A stretch of 64,000 nt of DNA from Apis mellifera (Eukaryota > Arthropoda > Insecta > Hymenoptera > Apidae). Within the stretch, counting starts at the first letter, position 1, and each line of letters opens with the position of its first letter. Below the pieces are notes generated by a model that was given only the letters and a program-made list of their open reading frames with translations, did no database searches and was not told the DNA's origin. The stretch covers positions 3,691,032 through 3,755,031 of the forward strand of contig NC_037649.1 of assembly GCF_003254395.2 (NCBI RefSeq), written 5' to 3'. Both the position numbers and the translations under genes were made by a program. Of this stretch, positions 23,461 through 35,180 are shown piece by piece.

Positions 23461-25030
23461 GTCTTTACAAATTTTTAAATATATTTTTTAAGAATCGTCA
23501 TTTTGAAAAATTTTTTTTCTTTGTAAATGTAATGTAAACAGTTACTATTTAATATGTAGCATATATGTGTATATATGTAACGAAGATACAATCACAATTA
23601 CATTTAATATATGAATATCTTTTATTGGACTGCAATACATGTTTCATTATTCGTGATGTATATTTAGATTATATATTATATTTAAATAGTGATTTATTTC
23701 TTATAAAAAAATGAATTGAAAAGGAAGTAAATTTTTTTTACATGAACCTTCGTTTTCAAGAAAATCGATTTTGAAAATTTATTATCTATCAATTGTAAAT
23801 TTCGAATTCTCGAATTTTTATAAGATTTTATAAGATTTTATAAAATCAAATATTCTAAAAATAATAATATAATATTTCAAGAATTGAAAATTATAAATAT
23901 ATATGATATATTCTATTTACAATTATATATGCAATATTATAATTCGATTTTTTAAACAAAATTCTAAACAGTTTCTATATTGATGAATATATTTGTATAA
24001 AACAATATATTTTTCTTATTTATCATTCTATAATATTATGGTATAAAAATAACAATAATAATAGTATTAAACAGAAAATAGATATATGTTTAATAAAATA
24101 AAAACAGAAATTATATCTTATAGTTGGCATTAACTAATAGTTGAAAAATTAAGTTTCGAAAAAAGTTAAATAATTATTCATTAAAATATTTTAATGAATA
24201 ATACTTAAAAATTTATTCATAGCTATTATAGTTGATTCTGCTTTTTATATAATCTCGACCATTTAGCATTACAAGTATTTGCGATTATTAATATATCAAT
24301 ATATTGATTATTGAATAAATTACTAAACCAACTTATCGAAATAACTTTATTTCTAACTATTAAACTATAAATTTTTTAACTATTAAATTGCTGCATATAA
24401 AACATCAGAAACCAATTAGTATATGTTAGTATTTCATTCTTTAAAAATGATTTAAATCAAATATTTCTTTATTATTAAAACTTTCAATAAATTAATTAAC
24501 TTCTTCAATAGTTTAATCTTGACTTAATTGTTAACCGAAAATTTAAACAATAAAAAAATTTTTCAGAAAATGTAACAATGATTGGTTTCTAAATTTTCCA
24601 TATATACAACAAACATATGAAAAAATTTTTTTTTTTTTTCGAAAAATTATCTCCTATCCGGTTATGTTGCGAATAATATAAAATCCTACAAGTAATGATA
24701 TATAAATTTACAGTATATAAACAATATAAAAAAATATACACAATATAACAAGAAATTATTTTATAAATAATAACATATACTTTTGCGTTACGGATATATA
24801 TATATATATAGAATTTAATAGAATAAAATCGAAATCGATTTGCTAATATATCTCAAAAACTGATAAAAAAAAGCAGAAAAAAAATAATATAATACATTGA
24901 TAGTCACACGAACAGACTATATCAAGATTATCAATTCATTTTTATTAGAGATAACAAAATTCGATCATAAAATAAGTTATTCGATTACAAAAAAAAAAAA
25001 TGGCGAATTTTTTTATTTTTTGCTAGTCAA
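23460..25030. other. A+T desert
   Basis: AT-rich, with a T run at 24628-24639 and a (TA)n run at about 24797-24812. No gene seen. Confidence 0.6.
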
Positions 25031-25510
25031 CTAAAGGCTCATAATTTCGCGTCCATGTCTAAATGTAACAAGATTTGATTGGTTTTTCGTTCACGATACG
25101 TTGCGAATATTACGCGACCTTATCGATAGTGCTAATTTATTATCGATTCTTGTTCTATCGTGTTCACTGACATTCATGTGGGCAGTATAAACGCATATCG
25201 GTGCAAAATGGACGCGCGCAGGTGTCACTTTCACGCCTTCTTTGGCAGAGATGCATCCAGCATGCATAGATGCACGCAAAACATGAGAGCGCATCGGGGA
25301 TCATGTTACGAGGTAAAGGAATCCAAGATGTGACCGCAATTTCGATTCTATTAGCATATTTTTACCACATGGAAAAGAAGAAAACGATGAAGAAGGGTGT
25401 ATCGAATTTAATTTATTGCATCGAATCAAATTTCATCGAAATCGAAGTCTGGCATTTCTTTTCATTTTTCTTTTTTCTTTTCTTCTCTTTTCTTTTCTCT
25501 TTTCATGCTC
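25030..25510. other. GC-richer island followed by CTTTT tract
   Basis: CpG-containing block to about 25330 with repeated TGCAT/ATGCA words (gatgcatccagcatgcatag), then a T-rich pyrimidine tract at 25456-25505. Open frames of 67 codons (minus) and 81 codons (plus) are not recognised. The C-terminal half of the plus frame is a Phe/Ser run from the CTTTT tract. Confidence 0.4.
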
Positions 25511-27200
25511 TTTGATTCTTTCTGATCAATCGTACGTACGTGATATATATGTATAAGTATTATGTTTTGATTGCCAAAAAAAAAGTTAATTTTAATTTGT
25601 AATTGATAAATTTGGAAGAAATAAATCATCTAAAATAAATTCTGAAAATATTTTTTTACAATTATTAATTTATTTCAATTTTATATATTGTATTCATAAA
25701 TAGAAATTAATTTAATTAAATTGAATTTATGTAAAATTTATTATAACTATTTTCAATATAAGTTAGATGTAAAAATTTTTTATAATTTCATCTCAAAATT
25801 AAAAATTGTCAATTTTTATATACGATATATCAATTTGAAACATTTCTAATAATTTTTAATACAAAATTTATTTTATTGAGTAATTTGATTCTAATCTAAA
25901 TTCTAATCTAACTAAATTCGAGTTCACCTGATTTTTAAAAATGATAATGGATTAAATAAAAAGAGCTTAGTCTATGCATTATTTCTTAATTAAAAACATG
26001 TAAAAAATCGATCTATAATTAAGTGAAAAAGTGGGAAATTTCAAATTTCAACAATGAAAATCATTAAAATAATTAAGATAGAAAGTCAAAATAAAATATT
26101 AAATATTGTAAATATGGAATTATATTTTTAAATGATTTTTTTTTAAATAAAACATAACTTAAAGGAATTTTTATTTATAAAAATAATATACAAAAATAAA
26201 TTAATTAAATTAATAATTGTGAAATTATTAAGTAATCCACATCATCCACAATTTTTATATGTATGAGTTAATTTATTCTATATATATAATATGTAAGTTA
26301 ATTTGATAGTTTTATTACAATTTTTTAATATTTTTAAGAAAAATATTATAGATTGTATCATATCATGATACAATCATATCATATTCTATTAATAAGTTTA
26401 TTCAATACATTGTATCATAAAAAAAAATCTTTTATCTTTTCAGTGATTATATACATAATTCAATTTCTAAGAAAATGATGATACTTTTTAAAATTACAAT
26501 TTTTTAATTGAAAAATCAATGAAATTGGTTAATTCTATTGTAATATTAACTACGAACATTTTCGAAACCAAACAATATATCCAGAATTAAGTCCATTTGA
26601 AAATGAAAATTCCTAATTGAAAATTCTCCTTATGAATTCCTGTTTATTAGTAATAAAAAGAAAGCACATCTCCCATAACCTTTATATTTTTTTTCACTTA
26701 AAAACTATTATTTTCTATTTTTCTATAGAATTTCAATTCAAATTCCATTGCTTTACCGTTACTTGACATTATTTGTTATTGATTTACACTCCAAGGTTAC
26801 AATTTTATTATTAGAAAACTAGATCACCGTTAATTTACATTCTCAACCATGATATTTACAAGAGTTCTATTCTAACGTTCTATTACTAGACAACTATCAT
26901 GACTGCAAATTTATAAAAAAAAAAAAAAAAATAGAATGAAAAGTAAAAATCGAATAATGTAGAAAATTAAATCGAAATTAAATCAATGTACAAAATTTAA
27001 AAAAATATAAAAAAAAGAATCTCAGAAAAAAAATTGTATTCAAAACATGAAGAGATGTTAAGAAACTTTGGAGATTAATCTTCCCTCTTCAAGACGACAA
27101 GAAAATTATTCTATGCATGTATTCCATTATGTCATACATAAGAATTTTAAAAATTAAATATCATTTTCTTATTAAAATCAAAAAATTTTTCGAGAATTTT
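25510..27200. other. A+T desert
   Basis: AT-rich with an A17 run at about 26916-26932. No gene, RNA or clear repeat seen. Confidence 0.6.
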
Positions 27201-27790
27201 TGAGAACTTTCATCTCTCCGTAGAACCTAAACGAAACACGAATAATCGAATCATATTGCCGAAATCGATCGAATTATATATATACAAAAACATTTCTTCT
27301 AAATTAAAAAAATCTACAACTATCCACGGTGAGCTTTCCAATTTAATGAAAGGATAAGATAAGCAGCGGTTGGTTGTTACCGTTCCTTTCGGATATAGGA
27401 ATTGCGAATATCACGCAAATGAAACTGGCAAGTAGAATGCACGACGAAGGGGTCGGAATTGAAATTGTTCTCGCTCGCGCACTACACACACGCGTGTGCG
27501 AACGTGTGCACGCGTTCAAAGCCAAACACTCGCCGAGATAATTTCCATCGCCTTTTCCTTCCGTAATCAAACCATCCGCGGCTTCTGTGCAATTACGTGG
27601 CGAAATTGATTTAAAATCGGATGCCCTTGGATGCAGGAGGGGAGGATCACGTTACAATTTCGTTGAAACGTTGCGGGAAGAACGAAACGGGGGAACCGAC
27701 GGGAATATAATTACCCGGAGTATGACTCTCGTTTCACCTCTTCCTATTGGTCTTTCGATTTCTGCTCATGTTGTCTCTGAATGATAAAAT
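27200..27790. other. GC-richer island with Z-DNA-prone tract
   Basis: CpG block with a 75-codon minus frame and a 65-codon plus frame, neither recognised. It contains the palindrome CACACGCGTGTG (27487-27498) in an alternating tract and ends just before a 32-nt T run. Confidence 0.4.
27483..27515. other. two adjacent alternating purine-pyrimidine tracts
   Basis: 27483-27500 alternates over 18 nt and 27502-27515 over 14 nt, separated by one break. CG, CA and TG steps dominate, so this is Z-DNA-prone and contains the 12-bp palindrome CACACGCGTGTG. Confidence 0.55.
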
Positions 27791-27821
27791 TTGTCAATGT
27801 TGATTGTTGGATAATTTTCAT

Positions 27822-27823
<2 letters not shown>

Positions 27824-27855
<32 letters not shown>
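27824..27855. repeat. T32 homopolymer
   Basis: An uninterrupted run of 32 T. It could be the oligo-A tail of a minus-strand retroposed sequence, but I see no retroelement body to its right. Confidence 0.95.
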
Positions 27856-27859
<4 letters not shown>

Positions 27860-28850
27860 AGGGCAATCTCATTCTTTGATTTAACTATTAATTAAGGATA
27901 AATATTCATAATGGTTTAATGATAGATGTAAGGATGAAAGATTATTTTAAACTTTTAGGATAATATTGATAATAGAAATAAGCAAAAATATTTATTAATA
28001 TTTATTTTTTGCACAGTTAATTATTGCAATATTATCTACAGGATATTTTTGGAAAATCAGATTAAAACCAAACATTAAAGTTGTTTTACAAAATGTCGAA
28101 ATGTTGAAATTTACTTTATATTATTCATTGAAAATTAAATTTAATGCAAATTTAAATTACTCATAATAAATTAATCTTAATTTCATATATTATTAAACAA
28201 TGTTCAATAAATATATTAATATCTTGCATATAAAATATTTCATATAACAGAATTTAAATAATAGAAAATAGAATTTTGGAATCACATATAATTCCAAAGA
28301 TTGCAAATTCTATTTTTTTAAACGAAATTTTAAATTTTTTATGCATCAAGTAATATGCTTTTTATTTTTTATAAAAATATATTAATTTGTATTCATATTG
28401 GAAATTCATTAATGAAAAAAAAAATGATAAAATATCTTGTGTTTATAGTCTCTTTGTTTTTTATACGATAATATATAATAAAAGAATATTTTGAATAACA
28501 TAAAAAAAATTATATAATCTTATTTAAAAAAAAAAAAAAAGATAATTTGAAATCTTAAAACATTTTTATTATCCATACCAATGCAATATAATAAACATAA
28601 ATCTGAAATAGCAAAACTTAATTCTGATATACGAATATCATTCAATATTATGTTATGAAATTTTATTTTATTTTATCGTTTAAGGGCTAATAAATTTGAT
28701 CGAATTATATAAAATATTTTATATATAATATTGTCTCAACATATACAAATTGTTAAACAAGCAAAAAAAAAAATATAAAATAAAATAATATATATATATA
28801 TTTATATATATAACTCAAACATTATAATGTAATAAAAACATATCAAAAAA
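27860..28850. other. A+T desert
   Basis: AT-rich, with (TA)n runs at about 28789-28812. No gene seen. Confidence 0.6.
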
Positions 28851-29180
28851 AAAAATCTTCAAAAAAACCACCAAAGATTTCGATCGATATTTCAGATGAT
28901 TTAACTCGTTTACCATCGAACAAATCTCTTTGAGCGAGGAGTGCAGTTACGACGTGATGAAGTTGCCTTTGTAGAAACACGTATCGACAACATGGTGCAC
29001 GACAACGGGTATCCATCGTGCTGCGAGCCCACGTGAACGATACAGTGGATGGTTCTGTCGCGAGCCGTGAGTTCGCGCTGTATGGTGGCGGAAGATTTAT
29101 TAGCATAGGTGAAAATACGTTTTCTCGCGGATAAATTCGTTGCTGCGTTAAACGCTTCGCTCATTTATCATTGTTGTGAA
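28850..29180. other. GC-richer island, no recognised gene
   Basis: Two overlapping minus-strand open frames of 84 and 87 codons lie here in different frames. Neither shows a domain, and their overlap argues against both being coding. Confidence 0.4.
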
Positions 29181-30480
29181 ATTCATTGACGTAATGGTAA
29201 ATAAATACAATCTTGCGTTTCGAAAAGAGTAAATTAAATAAAAGAGTTCATCAATGGGATAGATAATCGATGATTGAAATTAAATTGAATTAAAATTAGA
29301 ATATTCATGTTTATATATGATTGAGGAAAAATGTTGATGAATTAAAAATTTACTAAAAAAATTTATGTTGATTATATAATAAGAAATCTCATGATTTTTC
29401 AACTTTTATTCTTTCCATTATATTTATATAAATATTTATGTTTGATCTTATTCAGACAATAGAAGTTCCATTACTTAGCATTCTATTAATTAAGCTTCAT
29501 CTTCAGAAATAATAATAATAATAATATAATGAAAGAAAATTATTTAAAAGAATTCAATTTTATTTTTAACTTCCAAGATTTAGAAGAATTATTTCAAAAT
29601 ATATTAATCATCATATTATATTCTATGAAGGTCGATTGAAAAGTAATACATATTCGTTTATATTTTGGAAAGAGTTATTGAACAAAATCGAAAGTATAAT
29701 TTATTAATTTCAAAATTATATGCTTATTTTTTAATATAATTCATATTTATAAATCACAGGTTTTTTTTTATTCCATCACTGAAATATTCCCATTTCTCGA
29801 TTTTGAATTTTATCATTTCATTGTTCACAGTTAAATGAAGATTTTTAAAGTCCTTTTTAAAATATATAAAAAAATTTGAAAGCATAAAATGTATCAGAGT
29901 ATGAGTATAAATTTAAATTACAATTGATTTAATTTCTTTAATTTTTTTTATGCATTTTTAATAGAGAATAAACGATGTACAGTTAATGACATGGCATGTT
30001 TATAAGTCTCCATTATTAAAAATATTATTATTAATTACAATGATTAAAATAAATAAAATGATGTTTTGCACATTTATAAAGAAAAAAAAAATTATTCATT
30101 TTGATACAAACTATCTCTATGTTTTTTTTTTTTTTTATTTCAAAATTGTAAATTATTTAAAAATGTAATGTACATGATTGTTGCCAAATAATTGATATAT
30201 TTTTACAAATTAAAGATTTAAAGCTTTCACAACTTGATATCATAAAGTTATTGTTGCATTTAAAAATAAACTAGTATATCCTGGAATAAAGATTCCAACA
30301 TTTCATAAATATGTAGTTATCAAAGATCAAAAGATACACTGATAACAATGATATATCCTTTATGCGAATAATTATATAGAGAAGAGAATTCACAAGGGCT
30401 TATAATTTATCAAATTGATCAAAGTTAATCCATAAAATGATAATAGAATAATAACGATAATTTCAATTCAAATTTACCAC
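29180..30480. other. A+T desert
   Basis: AT-rich. aaggtcgattgaaaagtaat at 29629-29648 resembles a mariner-type end but has no partner. No gene seen. Confidence 0.55.
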
Positions 30481-30509
30481 TAATATTTAATTTTACATCC
30501 TACGTTGAA

Positions 30510-30755
30510 TCACGATAGCCCAGAGAATATAATACTAAAATAGTAACGGGTCTCTTGAGGCACGAGACGCATATTGGATGTTAAATCTATTCTGTATCTC
30601 ACTGCTGGTGGTAGCAAACCTATGAATATATCATTTCTGGACCTCCAAAATCTGTGTTCATCGTCGAAATTGTTGAGAATATCCGAATATCCGAATATAA
30701 ATGCATAATTGCAAAATGGAACATTGATCTTAACGTAAGTTTCGCCTTTAATGAA
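30510..30755 (-). CDS. exon-like open stretch, unrecognised product
   Basis: An 82-codon stretch between stops, without an ATG until late (30585 or so), ending in TGA at 30510-30512. The predicted peptide has normal-looking composition rather than homopolymer runs, for example FWRSRNDIFIGLLPPAVRYR. It is not recognised. Against it, a clear acceptor just upstream on the minus strand is missing, and the plus strand is also open here (SGPPKSVFIVEIVENIRISE) and runs into a good donor-like GTAAGT at 30735. At most one can be real. It may be a partial exon, a relic of a transposon gene, or chance. Confidence 0.2.
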   Translation of the reverse strand, partial: FIKGETYVKINVPFCNYAFIFGYSDILNNFDDEHRFWRSRNDIFIGLLPPAVRYRIDLTSNMRLVPQETRYYFSIIFSGLS

Positions 30756-31018
30756 TTAATTCCTCCCTTTGTCTACATTGTATCGCGGATTGCATTTAGG
30801 GTTGTTCGTCAAATATAGGGAGGAGCGCAGAGGCAACAAGAGCGCAACGCCTACCTTTGTTCGTGGCAGCCAGGGAGAAACAGATCTCTCGTTGAGAAAG
30901 GCGATGACCGTGCTTGAACATGGATAGAAACCACGGTTCCCTTGTTTTCCAATTAGAGAACCGGTAGGATGGTGTGTAGAACAACGGAAGACTGATCACG
31001 GATACGTGAAAGAACTAG

Positions 31019-31045
31019 TTTTCCCTGCTAGAATTGCGGGGAAAA
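31019..31045 (+). repeat. short stem-loop
   Basis: ttttccctgc and gcggggaaaa can pair over ten bases (one G-U) around a 7-nt loop, followed by T-rich sequence. It does not match the histone 3' stem-loop. Function unknown. Confidence 0.45.
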
Positions 31046-31129
31046 ATTTTTCCTACAATGTCGATCGTTAACGAATGATAAAAAAAAATTGCGAGAATGA
31101 AGAAAATTTACGATGGTTAAATGTTGCAG

Positions 31130-31990
31130 AGTACCTGTTGCTGTGTATTCCGATATTCAATTTCACAGTTGTATACGCGAGTTTAAAATAATTATATTTC
31201 TGTTTCTATTTTTATTATTTTTTTTAATATATACGAAATATAATTTAATGTTTTTCCTACTAATGGAATTTTTGTTGAAATGTTTAAAAAAAAAACCTAA
31301 AATGATAATGGAAATGAAAAAGAAATTTTGAAATTAAGCTGGAATTTATATGATATCGTATAAAGCGAAAAATTAATTAATACGCGCAAAAAAAAGTTTC
31401 TCTTAACAAATGTTACACTCTAGATGTTGTTTATTTATTACAAAATGAAGTTATGTTTCATCAAATTGCACCAAGAAAATTTGATTCTTTATTATATGAT
31501 ACAATGAACCAAATCTAGAATTTTAATTAACTAGTGAATTATTTAAAATAAGAAACGAAAATATTAAATTTATTTCAAAATTATTTTCCAATAATTTAAA
31601 TATATTTTTCATATGGAAAGCAAAAATGTTTTTTCTAAAACTCCGTTTGTTGTATATTTCTTAAATTTTTTTTATAAGAAAACTTACATTAATTAAACTG
31701 AACATTACAAATTTAGAAAATTGTTTTCGACATTAAAGAAATAAATTTTTTAAACTTTAAAATATAATAATAATTAAATTAATGGTTAAAATTTATTTTA
31801 AAAAATAATTATCTTAAATTTGATAGTTAAAATTTAAAAAAATCTAATTTTAACTAATCTAAATCGAATATAATAGTCGAATATAATAATCAATTCAAAT
31901 ATTCTATTTGTTATATTTTCAAAAAAAAATATGAAAAAAAAATGAAAATGAATACAAAAAATAATTATCAGACAAACAATGATGTGAACA
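31130..31990. other. A+T desert
   Basis: AT-rich. The 72-codon plus frame at 31113-31331 is a Phe/Leu/Lys-rich product of composition. No gene seen. Confidence 0.6.
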
Positions 31991-32260
31991 AAATCACGAT
32001 GTCTAAGCACATTTGCCGGATGGATTACGTTGGTTTAAATTATTACGTCAGCTGGCAACCCGGATGATCACATTGATCATTCTCGTCAGCGACACGCTTC
32101 CGTCACTAATGGAATTCGCTGACCTCGTTCGAGTGACTGACTTATCTACTGCTGGATCTGTTATGTTGGCGGGGAGCAACGATCGATTGCTAAGGATATT
32201 CGGAATTCGAATTAGGGTGTGTAGATAGCGTATTAAGGGTGTGTAGATTAGGTGATTAAA
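31990..32260. other. GC-richer island with short direct repeat
   Basis: A 71-codon open frame at 32013-32228 is unrecognised. AGGGTGTGTAGAT occurs twice, ending at 32226 and 32248. Two TGATCA palindromes flank CAT near 32066-32080. Confidence 0.4.
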
Positions 32261-33480
32261 GAGAATTTGTACATTCAGAGATTAATTAATTATTGAATTG
32301 AGTATTATTAAATCATTAATATGTATTATATCATAAAGTTATATTATTGCATCAAAGCATAATTGAATTCTGTAATTAATAATTATAATGTTAGCTTGAA
32401 ATGAGAATATCTCAGAAAGAATTGAAGTTATAAAAGAGATATTTTTATGAAAGTTGATATGTATATTAATAATCTTTTGGGAAATGGACGCATCATATAA
32501 AGGTAATTTTTATTTTTTAAATGGAATTATATATTTTTTTAATTCATACAACTCGTTATTAAGGATCAAAAAATTATTAGTTTAAAAGATATCGAAGTTT
32601 GTAAAGATAAAGAAAACATGAGATGAACATTGTTTTCACAATTCATAATTCATTGTGAAGAATATCTTATATATAGAATATCTTGATTATTAAATTGATT
32701 TTTCGACATAAATAATTTTTTTATAAGAAATACAAGGAATATATAATGCATTGATTAATACATTAAAGATTATAAAATTATAAAAATATTATACATTTGA
32801 AAAAATGAATAGATATAAATGTATGTAATATTCATTTGATCATCATATCCATCTTTTTATATCAAACAATTTTTATAAAAACATTTTTATAACTTAATCT
32901 CTTGCGAAATATTCCATTCCATTTTTATTTAAATGTAAAAAACATTTCATAATTTAGATAATAATAAATAAAAGTATAATTGTAGTTTTGAAGTGCATAA
33001 ATGAAGAAAAATTCATTTACATTTATTCTCAAAAAGGCAATATGAAAAGAATGAAATATAATACAACATTTATTACAATATTTAAGTTTCCATTATAATA
33101 TTTTTCTACCAAAATAATTTTCTCTTTCCATTTTCTTTTTTCATAAAACTTTAATTTGTTTAAAAACAAATAATATTTATAAAAAAATACAACAAAATTT
33201 TATTATTTTACTTTACACTCTAATTAAACTCTGATTAAATTATATTAAAATCTAACCTCTTCATTTCAAATAAAAAAAATTATACATTTTTTAATGTTTC
33301 GAAATTGATTTTTTACTTATTTTGAAAGAGTAAAATAAGATCATAAAAAATCTATTACATACTAAAGATTAAATTAAATTAAGATCTAATTTTAGAGAAT
33401 TATAAATTTTTATTTAATTTTTCGAAATTCATTTTTAATTTATTCTGAAAAAAATGAAAAAGAAACACAAGTCTAAAGAT
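32260..33480. other. A+T desert
   Basis: AT-rich with no ordered structure noticed. Confidence 0.6.
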
Positions 33481-33735
33481 TCTTTCATTCGTGAAGAAAT
33501 TCTGGCTGCGTCTGGAATTCCACGCGAGTGCACGTGTGCATCAGGGTCGGCGAGAAATTAAAAAGCAGCCGACAGGGAGAGTAAAATGAAGCCAGCCCTG
33601 GGGGTCGTACCCTCGCCAAGTATCTTCTCCTTGTTTTCTTACATTTTCCCGCATTTTTCACATGTTTCATGCAAACAATACGGTTAAACACATTCCATAT
33701 GCGTGAAGTAATCAAATTGATTCACGTATAGAAAA
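33480..33735. other. small GC-richer island
   Basis: A 76-codon minus frame fills this block but shows no domain. Both edges pass abruptly into A+T desert. Confidence 0.4.
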
Positions 33736-34815
33736 AAGTTTACTTTTTATATTCTTCTTTTATATTTAAAATAATATCTATAAAATTGAATAAAATCAAA
33801 TAATGTATGAAATTAAATCTTACATGTCATATTTATGTATTTGTTATTTGTTATTTTAACATAAGTTACTATTTACAACATAATTTATGTGCAAATTAAA
33901 AATAAAAATCAATTATTTTTTTATATTCATTTTATACATATTATTGATTCATATATTCGATTTCTATTGATTTAATTCATTATTTTTATTTTATTCCTCT
34001 TTTTATTGATTAATAAAATAAAATATGAAATGTAACTAATTGCAAAATAAAAACTATTATGCTAAATAACTATATTATACAATATTCATTATATACACAC
34101 AATACACATTATATATAGAAATAAAAATATTAATCCTAATCTTATAGTATAGAATAGTATAGAATATCTTTAATATAGAATAAATCAAATCATAGATATA
34201 TTTTGTTTTTATATAAACAAAAATAAAAATTTTTATTAATTGATCCTTTTCTTAAATCTGATAAATGCAATCTTGCTTCATCTAATGGAAACCTAAATTG
34301 TTAATATCTTAATAAATAAATTTCAATCAATATTTTTATGTCAATTTCAATGCTTTATTTGATGTCTAGAAAAGTATTCCTTATAATATGAATATAATAG
34401 TAATATCCTATATATTATGCATTTCAATGGAATATTTTTTAATCAAATATTTTTTGAAATAATCGAAAATTATATAATTATCTCTCATAATTAATTTTTA
34501 TTTTTTAATTATTTTATATTATTTTACATGTTCAAATAACATAATTCTATTTATATATATATCATTAAAATAAAATTTCCAATGCAATTTAAACTTAAAT
34601 CGAGCAATTTGGATTTATTTTTACATTAAAATTTTATATTTCAAAGAATCAATAAATTTATGTGTTTTTTTTATTGCATTGATCTTATTCTTATTTTCTT
34701 ATTGACAAACTTTGCCATGAAAATACATTTTATGCAGGAATACAAAATCTAAAATACCTTGTATAACAATGTATGCAACCATTATCGAGAAAAAATAAAA
34801 AAAATGATGATTATC
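33735..34815. other. A+T desert
   Basis: AT-rich with no gene or clear repeat. Confidence 0.6.
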
Positions 34816-34817
34816 AG

Positions 34818-34960
34818 TTCGCAAAAACAATGTAGGAGTAATTTACTACCATTATCCTAACTACCATATTGCACTCACTGATAAAAAGCTGCTGGAACAG
34901 GTTGAAAGAGATCCAGTTGTGGCTGAAGGACCAAATTGTCCTCCAGCAAAGTTAACTTAA
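34818..34960 (+). CDS. candidate terminal coding exon, unrecognised product
   Basis: Follows an acceptor-like GATTATCAG and stays open for 46 codons (from CGC at 34820) to TAA at 34958-34960. The peptide is well mixed and not AT-driven: GVIYYHYPNYHIALTDKKLL, then EQVERDPVVAEGPNCPPAKL. I do not recognise the family. It lies at the start of a modest GC-richer island and no start codon is present, so it would be the last exon of a spliced plus-strand gene or a fragment of a retroposed gene. The polypyrimidine tract before the AG is poor, and a donor-like CAG before GTTGAA at 34901 is also possible. Low confidence without transcript data. Confidence 0.3.
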
Positions 34961-35180
34961 CTTTTTTGCTGGATTTTGCAACGAGCTGAAGACGCGTTGT
35001 GTATTTGCCCGAGAGCATTTCGGGGTGTTAAAGATGTTGAAAGCGGCCATAGCGAAAAGCGGATGTAGAGAGGTGATGAGGGGATCAAAGGGACGAGAAA
35101 TGTGTTGAAACTGAAAAGGATGTATAAAGTGGTGTCTGGATTGAAAGATTCAGCTTGTTTCGTCTTGTTTGGATTTTTCT
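34960..35180. other. GC-richer island, 3' part
   Basis: Continues the block that begins with the candidate exon. If that exon is real, this would be 3' untranslated sequence, with AATAAA at 35269. Confidence 0.3.

Larger units (their letters stand above)
30480..31130. other. GC-richer island
   Basis: Holds the bidirectional open stretch at 30510-30790, a 67-codon unrecognised minus frame (30796-30999) and the stem-loop at 31019-31045. Confidence 0.4.

Noticed and set aside
27824..27855. T32 as tail of a retroelement
   Set aside because: No recognisable LINE or SINE body to its right; homopolymers are common in this composition.
29629..29648. mariner-type end (aaggtcgattgaaaagtaat)
   Set aside because: One-sided, short match, no partner end within about 1.5 kb and no transposase-like frame.
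34865..34876. TATTGCACTCAC as a miR-25/92-type seed
   Set aside because: Only the seed matches; no stable hairpin of precursor length is visible.
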